Numbered from the stretch's first letter, positions 1-11,653 are shown. The stretch: DNA of 64,000 bases from Lichenifustis flavocetrariae (GCF_026130545.1 NZ_JAMOIM010000005.1:62001-126000); one strand, 5' to 3'. Notes: generated by a model not told the origin, from the letters alone. Translations and numbers: made by a program.

Positions 1-1
1 G

Positions 2-49
2 GCCGCCCCGGGTGTCACGATGGTCGAGAACGACCTGGCGGTCGTCTGA
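2..49 (+). CDS. 3' end of a possible upstream gene (partial)
   Basis: An open frame runs in from the left edge and ends at a TGA at 47-49, encoding about 15 residues ending in VENDLAVV. It is too short to identify or to prove coding. The 150 bases that follow, up to the phosphoketolase start, show no gene and presumably hold the promoter of the xfp operon. Confidence 0.25.
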   Translation, partial: AAPGVTMVENDLAVV

Positions 50-199
50 TCCGAAGCCCGGCAGTCTGGCTCATGCGGTGACGCAACGGTGCGACCGTCA
101 CCAAACCATCACGGACCGGTCGCGACGTTGCGGCATCATGGTCTCCATCGCGGCGCCGCTTCTGGCGAAGCCTGCCACCCGGTCGCAAGGATCGCCCCC

Positions 200-2605
200 A
201 TGAACGTTCACACTCCCGCCACGTTCGCCGCAGAGCCGCTCGCGCCGGACGAGCTTCGGCTCATGCAGGCCTGGTGGCGCGCCGCGAACTACCTGTCGGT
301 CGGCCAGGTCTACCTTCTCGCCAACCCCATGCTGCGCGAGCCGCTCACGATGGCGCATGTGAAGCCGCGCCTGCTCGGCCATTTCGGGACGACGCCGGGC
401 TTGAATTTCATCTACGTGCACCTGAACCGGCTGATCAAGGCGCGGGACCTCAGCATGCTCTTCATTGCGGGGCCGGGCCATGGTGCGCCGGGCGTGGTCG
501 CCAGCACCTATATGGAAGGCACCTACAGCGAGCTTTATCCAGAGGTCGCGCAGGATGAGAACGGCATGTGCAAGCTGTTCCGTCAGTTCTCGTTTCCGGG
601 CGGCATCCCGAGTCACGCCGCACCGCAGACGCCTGGCTCCATCCACGAAGGAGGCGAGCTCGGCTATTCCCTCGCGCACGCCTATGGCGCCGTGCTCGAC
701 AATCCGGGCTTGATCGCCGCCTGCGTCGTGGGCGACGGCGAGGCCGAGACCGGACCGCTCGCGGCGGCCTGGCACTCCAACAAGTTCATCAACCCGGCGA
801 CGGACGGCGCCGTGCTGCCGATCCTGCACCTGAACGGCTTCAAGATCGCCAATCCCACCGTGCTGGCCCGTATCTCACACAGCGAACTCGAAAGCCTGCT
901 GGTCGGCTACGGCCATACCCCGATCTTCGTCGAGGGCGACGACCCGGCGCTCATGCACCAGGCCATGGCGGCAGCCCTCGATACGGCGATCGCGGCGATC
1001 CACGAACTGCAGGACGCCGCACGGCTCGGTCGCGCGCATGGTCGGCCGCGCTGGCCGATGATCGTGCTGCGCAGCCCGAAAGGCTGGAGCGGACCCAAAA
1101 CCGTCGACGGTTTGAAGACGGAAGGCTCCTGGCGCTCCCATCAGGTGCCGATCAGCGACATGGGCAAGCCGGGCCATCTCCAAGCCCTCGAAGACTGGAT
1201 GCGAAGCTACAAGCCCGACGAGTTGTTCGACGAAACCGGACGATTACATGCGGAGATCGCCGCTCTTGCGCCCGTCGGCGACCGGCGCATGAGCGCCAAC
1301 CCCCATGCCAATGGCGGCGCGCTGATGCGCGCCCTGCATATGCCCGACTTCACGACCCATGCGGTGGCCGTGGTTCATCCCGGCGGAACGGATGGCGAAG
1401 CGACGGCGGTGATGGGTGGGTTCCTCCGCGACGTCATGCGTCTCAACGCCGAGACCCGGAACTTCCGCGTCCTCGGCCCGGATGAGACCGCATCGAACCG
1501 GCTGCAGGCGCTGTTCGAGGCGACCGGGCGCGATTGGGACGCCGCGACGGTCGCGGACGATGACGAGCACCTGAGCCCCGATGGCCGCGTCATGGAGATC
1601 CTTTCCGAGCACACCTGTCAGGGCTGGCTCGAAGGCTACCTGCTCACGGGCCGCCACGGTCTGTTCTCGTGCTACGAGGCCTTCATCCACATCGTGGATT
1701 CCATGGTCAACCAGCACGCCAAGTGGCTGAAGACCAGCCGCGAGGTCGAATGGCGCCGACCGATCGCCTCGCTCAACTACCTTCTCACCTCCCATGTCTG
1801 GCGGCAGGACCACAACGGCTCCAGCCACCAGGATCCGGGGTTCATGGATCACGTGGCCACCAAAAAGGCCGACATCGTGCGGATCTACCTGCCTCCGGAC
1901 GCCAACACGCTGCTGTGGGTGACCGACCACTGCCTACGCAGCTGGGACCGCATCAACGTGATCGTCGCGGGCAAGCAGCCCGAGCCACAATGGCTCGATA
2001 TGGATGCGGCGATCAAACATTGCGAGCGCGGATTGGGCATCTGGGAATGGGCCAGCAACGACCGCGGCGGCGCGCCCGACCTCGTGATGGCCTGCGCCGG
2101 AGATGTTCCGACACTCGAATGCCTCGCCGCCGTCGACCTGCTGCGCCAATACGCGCCTGACCTGAAGGTCCGTGTCATCAACGTCGTCGACCTTATGACG
2201 CTGCAATCGAAATCGCAGCACCCCCACGGGCTGCCGGAGGCCGATTTCGACGCTTTGTTCACGATTGACGCACCCGTGATCTTCGCGTTCCACGGCTATC
2301 CGGCTCTGATCCACCGGCTCATCTACAACCGCGCGAACAGCCACAACTTTCACGTCCACGGTTTTCAGGACGAAGGCACCACGACGACGCCTTTCGACAT
2401 GGTCGTTCTCAACAAGCTGGATCGATTCCATCTCGTGATCGACGCGATCGACCGGGTGCCCCATCTCAGTGCGGACCGCGCCTACGCCAAGCAGGCGATC
2501 CGCGACAAACTGGTGGAGCACTGGCGCTACATCGGCCAGCACGGAATCGACATGCCGGAAGTTCTCAACTGGCGGTGGCCAGCCGCCCACGAGATCCGGT
2601 CCTGA
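200..2605 (+). CDS. xfp: Phosphoketolase (xylulose-5-phosphate / fructose-6-phosphate)
   Basis: This is a thiamine-diphosphate enzyme that cleaves xylulose-5-P (and usually fructose-6-P) with phosphate to acetyl-phosphate plus glyceraldehyde-3-P or erythrose-4-P. The 801-residue length fits the family. Visible family motifs are GPGHGAPG near residue 93, the TPP/metal motif GDGEAETGP near 179, [11 protein letters not shown] in the middle and [12 protein letters not shown] near the C-terminus. The ATG at 200 is chosen because AAGGA lies about nine bases upstream; an in-frame start at 89 would add 37 Arg/Pro-rich residues that do not resemble the family. Acetate kinase follows, so acetyl-P can be turned into acetate plus ATP. 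The assignment is secure; the substrate preference (X5P or F6P) cannot be read from the sequence. Confidence 0.97.
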   Translation: MNVHTPATFAAEPLAPDELRLMQAWWRAANYLSVGQVYLLANPMLREPLTMAHVKPRLLGHFGTTPGLNFIYVHLNRLIKARDLSMLFIAGPGHGAPGVVASTYMEGTYSELYPEVAQDENGMCKLFRQFSFPGGIPSHAAPQTPGSIHEGGELGYSLAHAYGAVLDNPGLIAACVVGDGEAETGPLAAAWHSNKFINPATDGAVLPILHLNGFKIANPTVLARISHSELESLLVGYGHTPIFVEGDDPALMHQAMAAALDTAIAAIHELQDAARLGRAHGRPRWPMIVLRSPKGWSGPKTVDGLKTEGSWRSHQVPISDMGKPGHLQALEDWMRSYKPDELFDETGRLHAEIAALAPVGDRRMSANPHANGGALMRALHMPDFTTHAVAVVHPGGTDGEATAVMGGFLRDVMRLNAETRNFRVLGPDETASNRLQALFEATGRDWDAATVADDDEHLSPDGRVMEILSEHTCQGWLEGYLLTGRHGLFSCYEAFIHIVDSMVNQHAKWLKTSREVEWRRPIASLNYLLTSHVWRQDHNGSSHQDPGFMDHVATKKADIVRIYLPPDANTLLWVTDHCLRSWDRINVIVAGKQPEPQWLDMDAAIKHCERGLGIWEWASNDRGGAPDLVMACAGDVPTLECLAAVDLLRQYAPDLKVRVINVVDLMTLQSKSQHPHGLPEADFDALFTIDAPVIFAFHGYPALIHRLIYNRANSHNFHVHGFQDEGTTTTPFDMVVLNKLDRFHLVIDAIDRVPHLSADRAYAKQAIRDKLVEHWRYIGQHGIDMPEVLNWRWPAAHEIRS

Positions 2606-2827
2606 ATCATGCGTCTGGCCCACAGGTCATAGCCCCGGCGTCATGCGTAAGGGGTGATCGTCTGGCACGTCGTGCCCGAAGGCCTGCATCCGTGAAGCAA
2701 AAGCGAGATCGATCTTCAGGTCTCGGTCGTGTGGATCGAGACCCTGCCTACGCCGTTTGGTTCTACTGGGCGTTACGCGGCAAGGTGCGGGCCGACATGT
2801 TTCATCACTGCACGCCGGGTTCGCAGC

Positions 2828-4021
2828 ATGAGTGACCGCATCCTCCTAACCCTGAATCCAGGCTCGTCGTCGATCAAGCTCGGCCTCTTCGCCACCGATG
2901 AAGACGGGCCGAAGTCCTTTGGCAAGGGCGCGATCGATCTTCGTCAAGCGCCTCTCACCCTCCATCTCACCGAGCACGAGCGCACGACCGAGATCCCGTT
3001 GAAAGCAGATGTCACCGACGATCTTCACGATGTCATCGAAGAGACCTTCGGCTGGATCGCGCAGCATTTCGCTCGCGCCGATCTCGCGGCCGTGGGCCAT
3101 CGCGTGGTCCATGGCGGCGACCGTTTCGCGGGGCCGGCCCGGATCACGGAGGATACGCTCGCCGCGATCGAAGGCCTGATCCCCCTGGCACCGCTGCATC
3201 AGCCGCAGAGCGTCCGTCTGATCCGGGCGGTCCGGCACTTGCGGCCCACCCTTCCCCAGGTCGCCTCCTTCGACACAGCGTTCCACCGCACACAAAGTGA
3301 TCTCGTGCGCCGCTTCGCCATCCCGCGCGCGCTCTTCGATGAAGGCGTCAAGCGCTACGGCTTTCACGGCCTCTCGTTCACCTTCATCGCGGGAGAGCTC
3401 AAGCGGATCGCCCCGGACGTCGCCGCTGGCCGCGTGGTGATTGCGCATCTCGGCAGCGGGGCGAGCCTCTGTGGGCTTGAGGGCGGTCAAAGCCGCGACA
3501 CAAGCATGAGCTTTTCGACGCTCGACGGCATCCCCATGGCCACACGCCCCGGGGCACTCGACCCCGGTGTGCTCATTCATCTCGTCAAGACACGCGGCAT
3601 GAGCATCGAGGCCGTCGAGGACATGCTCTACCACAAGGCAGGCCTTCTCGGGGTCTCGGGCCTCAGTGCCGACACGCGCGAGCTTCTCGCCAGCCCGGAG
3701 CCTGCCGCCCGAGAAGCTCTGGATCTCTTTGCGTTCCGCATCGCACGCGAAATCGCCGCGACCGCCAATACACTCGGCGGCCTTGACGCGCTCGTCTTCA
3801 CCGCGGGAATCGGGGAGCATCAGCCGCAGGTCCGCGCCGCGATCTGCGACCATCTCGCCTGGCTCGGTGTCGCGCTCGATCCTTCCGCCAATGCCATGAG
3901 CGCGACGCACATCGCAGCGGCATCGGCAAAGATCGCCGTCTTCGTCATTCCGACCGACGAGGAACAGGTCATCGCCGACGAGACCCATGCGACCCTGCGC
4001 GACCAGGAAACACCGCCATGA
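2828..4021 (+). CDS. ackA: Acetate kinase
   Basis: It interconverts acetyl-phosphate plus ADP with acetate plus ATP in the cytosol. The 397-residue protein carries the family landmarks: LNPGSSSIK at the N-terminus, GHRVVHGGDRF, FDTAFHRT, GFHGLSF, HLGSGASL and FTAGIGEHQPQVR, then EEQVIADET at the end. The start at 2828 gives the usual N-terminus; an in-frame upstream start at 2729 would add 33 unrelated residues. It lies 222 bases after xfp and overlaps the next gene by an ATGA, so the ATPase is translationally coupled to it. In this context its job is probably to harvest the acetyl-P made by phosphoketolase as ATP, which would explain the lack of a nearby phosphotransacetylase. Confidence 0.97.
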   Translation: MSDRILLTLNPGSSSIKLGLFATDEDGPKSFGKGAIDLRQAPLTLHLTEHERTTEIPLKADVTDDLHDVIEETFGWIAQHFARADLAAVGHRVVHGGDRFAGPARITEDTLAAIEGLIPLAPLHQPQSVRLIRAVRHLRPTLPQVASFDTAFHRTQSDLVRRFAIPRALFDEGVKRYGFHGLSFTFIAGELKRIAPDVAAGRVVIAHLGSGASLCGLEGGQSRDTSMSFSTLDGIPMATRPGALDPGVLIHLVKTRGMSIEAVEDMLYHKAGLLGVSGLSADTRELLASPEPAAREALDLFAFRIAREIAATANTLGGLDALVFTAGIGEHQPQVRAAICDHLAWLGVALDPSANAMSATHIAAASAKIAVFVIPTDEEQVIADETHATLRDQETPP

Positions 4022-6633
4022 CCACCGCTGCTCCCCGCGCCGCAGTTGGGCTCGCCACCTTCTGGACGGAGACGCCCGAGGCGCTGTGCGCCACGCTCCA
4101 CTGCGGCACCGCGGGGCTAACGGCTGGCGATGCCGCGGTCCGGCTCGAGACCTATGGCCCGAACAGCGATGCCGAGGTCAAGCACACAAGCCTGCTCCGC
4201 GCCGTGGCCCACAGGCTCCTGGAGCCACTGTCGCTGATCCTTCTCGCGGCTGGCGTCGTGTCGATTGCCACTGGAGATGCGATCGGTGGATTGATCATCG
4301 TGACGATCCTGGCGCTCTCGATCGGCCTCGACACGGTGCAGGAGGGGCAGGCCGTCAAGGCCGCCGACCTGCTGCGCCGCTCGGTCGCCCTCAAAGCCGA
4401 GGTCAAACGCGACGGCGTCTTCAGCGACATCGATGTCGACAAGGTCGTGCCCGGCGATATCCTGCGCATCCGCTCGGGCGATATCATTCCGGCGGACGCG
4501 CTGATCCTCGACAGCACCGCCTTCGTGACCGGCGAGGCGGCGCTCACGGGGGAACCCTATCCAGTCGAGAAGCATGCTGGTCGCGTCACGGCCAAGACGG
4601 CCGGCGAAGCCTCGAACGCCGTTTTCCGCGGGGCGGTGGCGCAAGGCGGCGAGGCGACCGCGCTCGTCGTCAATACCGGCAAGGCGACCGTGTTCGGCGC
4701 CGCGGCCGCGGCGCTTGCCGAGGTGCAAACCCCATCTCCCTTCCAGCGCGATCTGCGCGAATATGGGCTCGTCACCGCGCGGCTCACGATGGCACTGGTC
4801 GTGATCGTCCTGGCGACACGGGTCTTCCTCGGACGCCCGGTCCTCGATTCGCTACTTTTCGCGGTCGCGCTCGCGGTCGGCCTGACCCCCGAGCTTCTGC
4901 CGATGATCACCACTGTGACATTGTCACGGGGAGCGATGCGGATGGCCAAGCGCAAGGTCATCGTCAAGCGCCTCGCCTCGATCCACGATCTCGGCGCCAT
5001 GACGGTACTGTGCACCGACAAGACAGGCACGCTCACTTCGGCTGCCATCACCCTGGCCCATAGTTTCGATCCGACCGGATCCGACGATCCGCGCGCGGCG
5101 AAACTGGGGGCAATCACGGCCGCCCTCAGCGGGGATCGCGGCGCACTCGACGCGGCGCTCATGCAGGGGTCCACGACGGCCGCCTCGGGGTGGACGCTCG
5201 CCGGCCGCCGGGCCTTCGACTTTTCCCGCCGGCTGGGGTCGGTTCTGGTCACCGGGCCGGAAGGTGTGCTGCTGATCGTCAAGGGCGCGCCCGAAGCGGT
5301 CCTGGCACATTGTACCGCCACGCGGAACGGCACGGCCATTGTGCCGATGGGGGCTAGTGAACGGCAAGGCGCCTCCGACAGGGTCGGCACGCTGGCGCAA
5401 GACGGCCTGCGATCCGTTGCCGTGGCGTCCCGTGTCTGGTCGGGGCCGACCCGTGAGATCGAGATGAGCGACGAATCGGCCCTGGTCTTCGAGGGCCTTT
5501 GCGCCTTTGCCGACCCGCCCAAACCGACCGCCAAAGCCGCCATCGCCCGGCTCGCGGCGGCGGGGATCAGGGTCAAGATCCTGTCCGGCGACGATCCGAT
5601 CGTCGTCAAGCGCCTCGCAGGTTTGGTCGGCCTGAATGCCGGGGCCGTGCTGTCGGGCGCCGATATCGCGGCGATGAGCGACGAGGCGCTGGCCGTGCAG
5701 GTCCGCACCGTCGACGCCTATGGACGTCTCGCGCCCGACCAGAAATCCCGCATCGTGAAGGCGCTCCAGGCCGGCCGCGAGATCGTCGGCTTTCTCGGCG
5801 ACGGCATCAACGATGCGCCCGCTTTGAAGCTCGCCGACATCGGGCTTTCGGTCGATGGCGCGACCGGCGTGGCGCAGGCTGCCGCCGACATGATCCTGCT
5901 CGACTCGGATCTCGCCGTCGTGGCGGATGGCGTCGAGGAAGGCCGGCGGACCTTCGCCAATATCCTCAAATACGTCCGCATGGGCGCGAGCTCGAATTTC
6001 GGCAATATGCTGTCCATGGCGGTCGCCTCGGTCGCGCTGCCGTTCCTGCCCATGCTGCCGACCCAGATCCTGCTCAACAACCTGATCTACGATTTCTCCG
6101 AGATCGGCATCCCGTTCGACGGCGTGCGGCCCGAGGCAACCGCGAAGCCGCAGGTCTGGGACATGAAGGGCATCATCCGCTTCGCGGCCGTGATGGGCCC
6201 CCTCTCGTCGCTGTTCGATTTCGCAACATTCGGGCTCCTGATCGCTGTGTTCCACGTTGCGCCCGAGGAATCCCGGACCACTTGGTTCCTCGAGAGCATG
6301 ATCACGCAGATCCTCGTCATCTTTATCATCCGGACCAACGGCCGCCCCTGGCGCAGCCTTCCGAGCCCCGCGCTCGCGGCATCTTCGCTTCTGGCCCTGC
6401 TGGGCGCGATGCTGCTGCCCTTCACGCCCGCCGGCGCCTGGTTCGGATTCCAGCTGCCGCCTGCCTCGGTGCTGGCGGCGACCGGCGTGATCGTCGTGGC
6501 CTATCTGGTTGCCGCCGAGCTGCTGAAACCGATGGCGATCGGCGAAGTCGGCCGCCGACTGCATTCTACCAGTCTGCGAAACCAGACTCCGACCGTCACC
6601 CCAAAGACTTCCTCGGCGTCGACGGCCGCTTAA
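4018..6633 (+). CDS. P-type cation ATPase, MgtA (P3B)-like
   Basis: An inner-membrane pump of 871 residues. The phosphorylated aspartate is D334 in CTDKTGTLT. The actuator loop has LTGEP, the M4 helix has LTPELLPMI (about residues 289-297) and the hinge has GDGINDAP (about 594-601). LTPE-LPM in M4 and the sequence just before DKTGT are typical of magnesium-translocating MgtA/MgtB pumps, and the length is close to the roughly 900 of that family. The start codon overlaps the ackA stop (ATGA), so it belongs to the phosphoketolase operon rather than to a metal-stress locus. I see no leader peptide or Mg-sensing leader. The transported ion is inferred (Mg2+ or another divalent cation) and could differ. 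Confidence 0.93.
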   Translation: MTTAAPRAAVGLATFWTETPEALCATLHCGTAGLTAGDAAVRLETYGPNSDAEVKHTSLLRAVAHRLLEPLSLILLAAGVVSIATGDAIGGLIIVTILALSIGLDTVQEGQAVKAADLLRRSVALKAEVKRDGVFSDIDVDKVVPGDILRIRSGDIIPADALILDSTAFVTGEAALTGEPYPVEKHAGRVTAKTAGEASNAVFRGAVAQGGEATALVVNTGKATVFGAAAAALAEVQTPSPFQRDLREYGLVTARLTMALVVIVLATRVFLGRPVLDSLLFAVALAVGLTPELLPMITTVTLSRGAMRMAKRKVIVKRLASIHDLGAMTVLCTDKTGTLTSAAITLAHSFDPTGSDDPRAAKLGAITAALSGDRGALDAALMQGSTTAASGWTLAGRRAFDFSRRLGSVLVTGPEGVLLIVKGAPEAVLAHCTATRNGTAIVPMGASERQGASDRVGTLAQDGLRSVAVASRVWSGPTREIEMSDESALVFEGLCAFADPPKPTAKAAIARLAAAGIRVKILSGDDPIVVKRLAGLVGLNAGAVLSGADIAAMSDEALAVQVRTVDAYGRLAPDQKSRIVKALQAGREIVGFLGDGINDAPALKLADIGLSVDGATGVAQAAADMILLDSDLAVVADGVEEGRRTFANILKYVRMGASSNFGNMLSMAVASVALPFLPMLPTQILLNNLIYDFSEIGIPFDGVRPEATAKPQVWDMKGIIRFAAVMGPLSSLFDFATFGLLIAVFHVAPEESRTTWFLESMITQILVIFIIRTNGRPWRSLPSPALAASSLLALLGAMLLPFTPAGAWFGFQLPPASVLAATGVIVVAYLVAAELLKPMAIGEVGRRLHSTSLRNQTPTVTPKTSSASTAA

Positions 6634-6721
6634 AGAAAATCTGGAGCGCACCGGCATCCGCGGGCCGCTCGACTTGCCGTTCGACAGTTCAAGGCCCGAG
6701 GCTATTATGACGGTCGAAAAA

Positions 6722-8349
<1,628 letters not shown>

Positions 8350-8541
8350 AGGGAGCGTGTTCCGGTGACGGCCACCGTCGCATTCAAACCGAGACAGGAC
8401 CCGAAAGGGACATTCCTGGGTCTCGCCATCAACGGCAAGAGACTGCGTTTCACTGAGAACGTCTTCTTTGAATTCCAGGACGCCAAGATCGTGCAAGTCT
8501 GGTTGGTGATCGACAAAGCCGCCATCGAAGCACAATTTTAG
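8350..8541 (+). pseudogene. Remnant of a SnoaL-like ester cyclase (C-terminal part)
   Basis: The frame after a stop at 8347-8349 reads through to a TAG at 8539-8541 and encodes about 63 residues. Its second half has the hallmarks of the C-terminus of SnoaL-like 'ester cyclase' proteins: GTFLGLAINGKRLRF, FFEFQDAKIVQVW, and the ending IDKAAIEAQF. The first half of the roughly 130-140-residue fold is missing, and no continuation is visible in any frame upstream. There is no Shine-Dalgarno sequence before the only possible start (GTG at 8365). I therefore read it as a gene relic rather than a working small protein. A truncated but expressed peptide cannot be excluded. Confidence 0.6.
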
Positions 8542-9003
8542 CCAGGTCAGCCTTTGGAATCACCGATTTGCTTGCCGACTCGGTCGAATGCTCTCGATGA
8601 TGCGACCCACCCAGCCTAGACGGTGAAGACAGAGGCAAAAACGCATCCAATATTTCTGCAGCATGCACAGAAAGCACGCTTGACGCGCCTAATAGTGGAT
8701 ATGTACCATCATCAGAATACATACCCGTGTTGTCGTTTCTCGCAGTTCGGAGAGACTTTCGTGTTGGCGTCATTTTCTTCCGCATTTCGAAACCGGCAAA
8801 ATGCGAGGTGCCAACTTTGGAAGCTTTGCTGACGAAAGATAGACCAGCTCCTGTACGGGTAAGTGAGGAGAGCTGCGGCGCGGGTCTTCGACCCCGAAAT
8901 CGTCATCGCATCTTCTTTGATGATAGCGAGACCGTGAAGTCTCCTCTTGCTATTTCTGCCTTCCAAGTCCGCGTAGCGGGCTTGATGTATAGGGAAGGAA
9001 GCC
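8542..9003. other. Intergenic region before the MarR gene
   Basis: This stretch has lower GC than its surroundings and no convincing gene. It contains a small inverted repeat (TATGTA at 8700-8705 and TACATA at 8718-8723), a nearby TTGACG at 8680-8685, and a better palindrome just before the MarR start that is listed separately. It most likely carries the promoter of the MarR/SDR/oxidoreductase operon. Confidence 0.45.
8964..8984. promoter_or_regulatory. Palindrome upstream of MarR, candidate autoregulatory operator
   Basis: CAAGTCCGC, a 3-base spacer, then GCGGGCTTG: nine-base arms with one mismatch, centred about 30 bases before the GTG start of the MarR-type regulator. MarR dimers usually bind 15-20 bp palindromes in their own promoter regions, so this is a plausible operator. 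The link is inferred from position and symmetry only. Confidence 0.4.
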
Positions 9004-9555
9004 GTGGCTCCGGTTGTCCCCGACGCGCTGAAACGCCGAAGAGCGATGCGGCAGCGCAATGCGGCTCAGGCCCCCAAAACGATCGATTACCAGAACATCG
9101 ACTTCGACATTTTTGGAACGTTGCTGAGTTTCTATGTTCGCACCGTCAATCTTCTGGTCAGTCGGGATTTGGACGAGCAGACGGTGCCGCTCGGCTTATC
9201 CGGTGGCACGGGGAAGATCTCGACCATTCTGTTGATCGGCGCCAATCCCGGCATTCGGCCCTCCGTGATCGCGCATTTCATCCGCAAGGACCGCTCGGCC
9301 ATGGGCAAGCTCCTGGACCAGATGGAGCGCAGCGGCCTCATCCAGCAGAAGGTGTCGCGGGTCGAACGCCGGGCGCGGGAACTCTATCTCACGCCCGAGG
9401 GTCAAGCCCTCGTGAGTCGGACCAGGGATCTGGTGCGGCGGCAGGACGACGAGTTCTTCGCGGCGCTCGATACGGCCGAACGCGCGCAGTTGCTCGGGCT
9501 TCTGCGCAAGGTTTACGAGACCTACCTGGACATGAATCCACACGCGGAGGAGTGA
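9004..9555 (+). CDS. MarR-family transcriptional regulator
   Basis: A 183-residue winged-helix regulator. The HTH region lies about residues 75-125 (RPSVIAHFIRKDRSAMGKLL as recognition part), followed by the wing and the LTPEGQALV segment typical of MarR proteins. A GTG start at 9004 is preferred because GGGAAGGAAG sits just upstream; an ATG at 9046 would give a protein 14 residues shorter. The N-terminal 20 residues are Arg/Ala rich and outside the fold. It is the first gene of a co-directional run (SDR, FAD oxidoreductase, ABC importer) and has a palindrome directly upstream, so local control of this cluster is likely. The ligand is unknown. Confidence 0.88.
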   Translation: MAPVVPDALKRRRAMRQRNAAQAPKTIDYQNIDFDIFGTLLSFYVRTVNLLVSRDLDEQTVPLGLSGGTGKISTILLIGANPGIRPSVIAHFIRKDRSAMGKLLDQMERSGLIQQKVSRVERRARELYLTPEGQALVSRTRDLVRRQDDEFFAALDTAERAQLLGLLRKVYETYLDMNPHAEE

Positions 9556-9583
9556 GCCCCCCTCCAGGAAGGAGCCGAGACCG

Positions 9584-10291
9584 ATGAGTGCCGAGGGGAC
9601 CGGTCGGGTCGTCATGATCTCGGGCGCGAACCGCGGCATCGGCGCCGCCATCGCGCGTCACCTTGATGCGAACGACTGGCAGCTCAGCCTGGGCGTAAGA
9701 TCGCCGACAGCCATGGACGTGCCGCCCGGCGGCAGCGATACGCTGGTGCAGGCTTACGATGCCCGTGATCGCGGCAGCCAGACGGCGTGGGTCGAGGCAA
9801 CCGTGGCGCGGTTCGGTCGGATCGATGCCGTGGTGGCCAATGCCGGCATCCTGATTCCGAAAAGCGTGATCGAGGCCGAAGACCATGAGATCGACGACGT
9901 CTACGAGGTGAACGTGAAAGCGCCGATGCGTCTTGTGCGCGCCGCGTGGCCCTGGCTCAGCGCGACGGGGTGCGGGCGGGTCATCAATGTGGTGTCGCTG
10001 TCGGGAAAACGGGTCGCCTCCGCGCAATCCGGGCTTTATGCGACAAGCAAATTCGCGACCCTTGCCTTGACCCACGCCATCCGCCAGGCGGGCTGGGACA
10101 AGGGAATTCGGGCGACCGCCATTTGCCCCGGCTTCGTCGCGACCGATATGGCGGCCGCCGCACCGGGCCGCCCGGATCAACTGACACAGCCCGACGATAT
10201 CGGCCGCATCGTCGCATTCGTGCTCGATCTGCCCAATACCGCGAGCGTTGCCGAAATCCCGATCAACTGGGCGCTTGAACCCGCTCTTTGA
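9584..10291 (+). CDS. SDR-family NAD(P)-dependent oxidoreductase
   Basis: A classical short-chain dehydrogenase/reductase of 235 residues. The cofactor motif SGANRGIG is at residues 13-20, NAG at about 86-88 (VANAGI), the catalytic serine in VVSLSGK, and the catalytic pair Y-x-x-x-K in YATSK. It starts 28 bases after the MarR gene behind a strong GGAAGGAG site and is followed by the FAD oxidoreductase. Its substrate is probably a hydroxy or keto intermediate produced from the compound taken up by the downstream importer; this is inference from position only. Confidence 0.9.
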   Translation: MSAEGTGRVVMISGANRGIGAAIARHLDANDWQLSLGVRSPTAMDVPPGGSDTLVQAYDARDRGSQTAWVEATVARFGRIDAVVANAGILIPKSVIEAEDHEIDDVYEVNVKAPMRLVRAAWPWLSATGCGRVINVVSLSGKRVASAQSGLYATSKFATLALTHAIRQAGWDKGIRATAICPGFVATDMAAAAPGRPDQLTQPDDIGRIVAFVLDLPNTASVAEIPINWALEPAL

Positions 10292-10324
10292 GCGCCCTCT
10301 GAAACCAAGTGGACCGCAGACACG

Positions 10325-11653
10325 ATGGGACCCCAAGTCGAATCCGTCATTCCCAATCCGGAGATGCCGACAGAAGCCGATGTCGTCATCATCGGCGGCG
10401 GCATCATCGGCACGAGCGCGGCGCTGTTCCTGGCCAAGCGGGGCGTCAAAGTCGTGCTTTGCGAGAAAGGTCACATCGCCGGCGAGCAATCGAGCCGCAA
10501 TTGGGGGTGGGTCCGCAAGGCGCGGCGCGACCCCCGCGAGATCCCGCTCATCGTCGAAAGCCTGCGCCTTTGGGAGCGAATGAACGAGACGGTCGGCGAC
10601 GAGACCGGCTTCCGTACCACCGGAACCGCCTTTGCGGTCGAGAACGACGCCGATGTGGCCCGCTATGAGACATGGCTCGAACACGCCCGTCCCTATCAGA
10701 TCGACGCCCGCATCATCTCCGGTAGCGAGTTCGACAAGCATGTGCCGGGGGGTGGCGGCCGCTGGAAAGCGGCTCTGTTTTGCGCCACGGACGGGCGCGC
10801 CGAGCCCCAGAAGGCGGCGCCGGCCATCGCCCGCGCGGCACAGCGGGCCGGGGCCGTGATCCTCACCGACTGCGCCGTGCGGGGGCTCGACCGCGCTGGC
10901 GGCCGGGTTGCGGCGGTCGTGACAGAGCGCGGGCGCATCCGCACCACGACGGCGGTGCTGGCCGGCGGGGCCTGGTCGCGCCGCTTCCTCAAGGATCTCG
11001 ACGTCACCCTGCCGCAGCTGAAGGTGCGGGCGAGCGTCATGCGCACAGCCCCACTCGAAGGCGGCCCGACCGCGGCCTTCTGGTTCGAGGGCGCGGCCTA
11101 TCGCAAGCGCCTCGATGGCGGCTACTCGATCGCCAACGGCTATGTGAATGTCGTGCCGATCGTGCCGGACAGCTTTCGCTTCGCCAAAGCCTTCTGGCCC
11201 GCCTTCATGAGTGAAAAGAAGGCGCTGAAGCTCCGGGTCGACCATCGCTTCGTGCAAGAGATGACGGAAGCCGCCCCCGTGCCGCTCGATCAGGTCTCGC
11301 CCTACGAGAAGGTCCGGGTTCTTGATCCGCCACCGGATCGCCAATTCAACCGCGAGGCCCTAGCCAAGCTCACGGCAGCCTTTCCGATCTTTGCCAAGGC
11401 CCAGGTCGTCCAGGAATGGGCCGGGATGATCGACGTGACCCCCGACGCCGTGCCGGTCATCTCGCCGGTCGACACCGTTCCTGGCTTGATCGTTGCAACG
11501 GGGTTTTCAGGCCACGGTTTCGGCATCGGGCCGGGTGCGGGCCGGCTCGTGGCGGATCTCGCCACCGGCGAGACGCCGATCGTCAACCCGCATGATTTCC
11601 GACTGTCGCGTTACAGCGACGGGTCCAATCCCCGGCCCATTGCCGGGATCTGA
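10325..11653 (+). CDS. FAD-dependent amine/amino-acid oxidoreductase (DAO family)
   Basis: A 442-residue protein of the DadA/glycine-oxidase/sarcosine-oxidase superfamily. The FAD-binding GGGIIG motif is at residues 24-29. It is followed by SSRNWGWVRKARRDP, a segment typical of one branch of uncharacterised DAO-fold enzymes. The C-terminus has ATGFSGHGFGIGPGAG, which closes the FAD site. It probably oxidises a C-N bond of an amino acid or opine-like substrate in the cytosol. It sits between the SDR gene and the binding protein of the importer, all in one direction with short gaps, so it should act on the imported ligand. The exact substrate cannot be told. Confidence 0.9.
   Translation: MGPQVESVIPNPEMPTEADVVIIGGGIIGTSAALFLAKRGVKVVLCEKGHIAGEQSSRNWGWVRKARRDPREIPLIVESLRLWERMNETVGDETGFRTTGTAFAVENDADVARYETWLEHARPYQIDARIISGSEFDKHVPGGGGRWKAALFCATDGRAEPQKAAPAIARAAQRAGAVILTDCAVRGLDRAGGRVAAVVTERGRIRTTTAVLAGGAWSRRFLKDLDVTLPQLKVRASVMRTAPLEGGPTAAFWFEGAAYRKRLDGGYSIANGYVNVVPIVPDSFRFAKAFWPAFMSEKKALKLRVDHRFVQEMTEAAPVPLDQVSPYEKVRVLDPPPDRQFNREALAKLTAAFPIFAKAQVVQEWAGMIDVTPDAVPVISPVDTVPGLIVATGFSGHGFGIGPGAGRLVADLATGETPIVNPHDFRLSRYSDGSNPRPIAGI

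Noticed and set aside
8700-8723. TATGTA-N12-TACATA inverted repeat with a nearby TTGACG
   Set aside because: The promoter spacing is poor and six-base arms occur often by chance; the palindrome at 8964 is the better MarR candidate.
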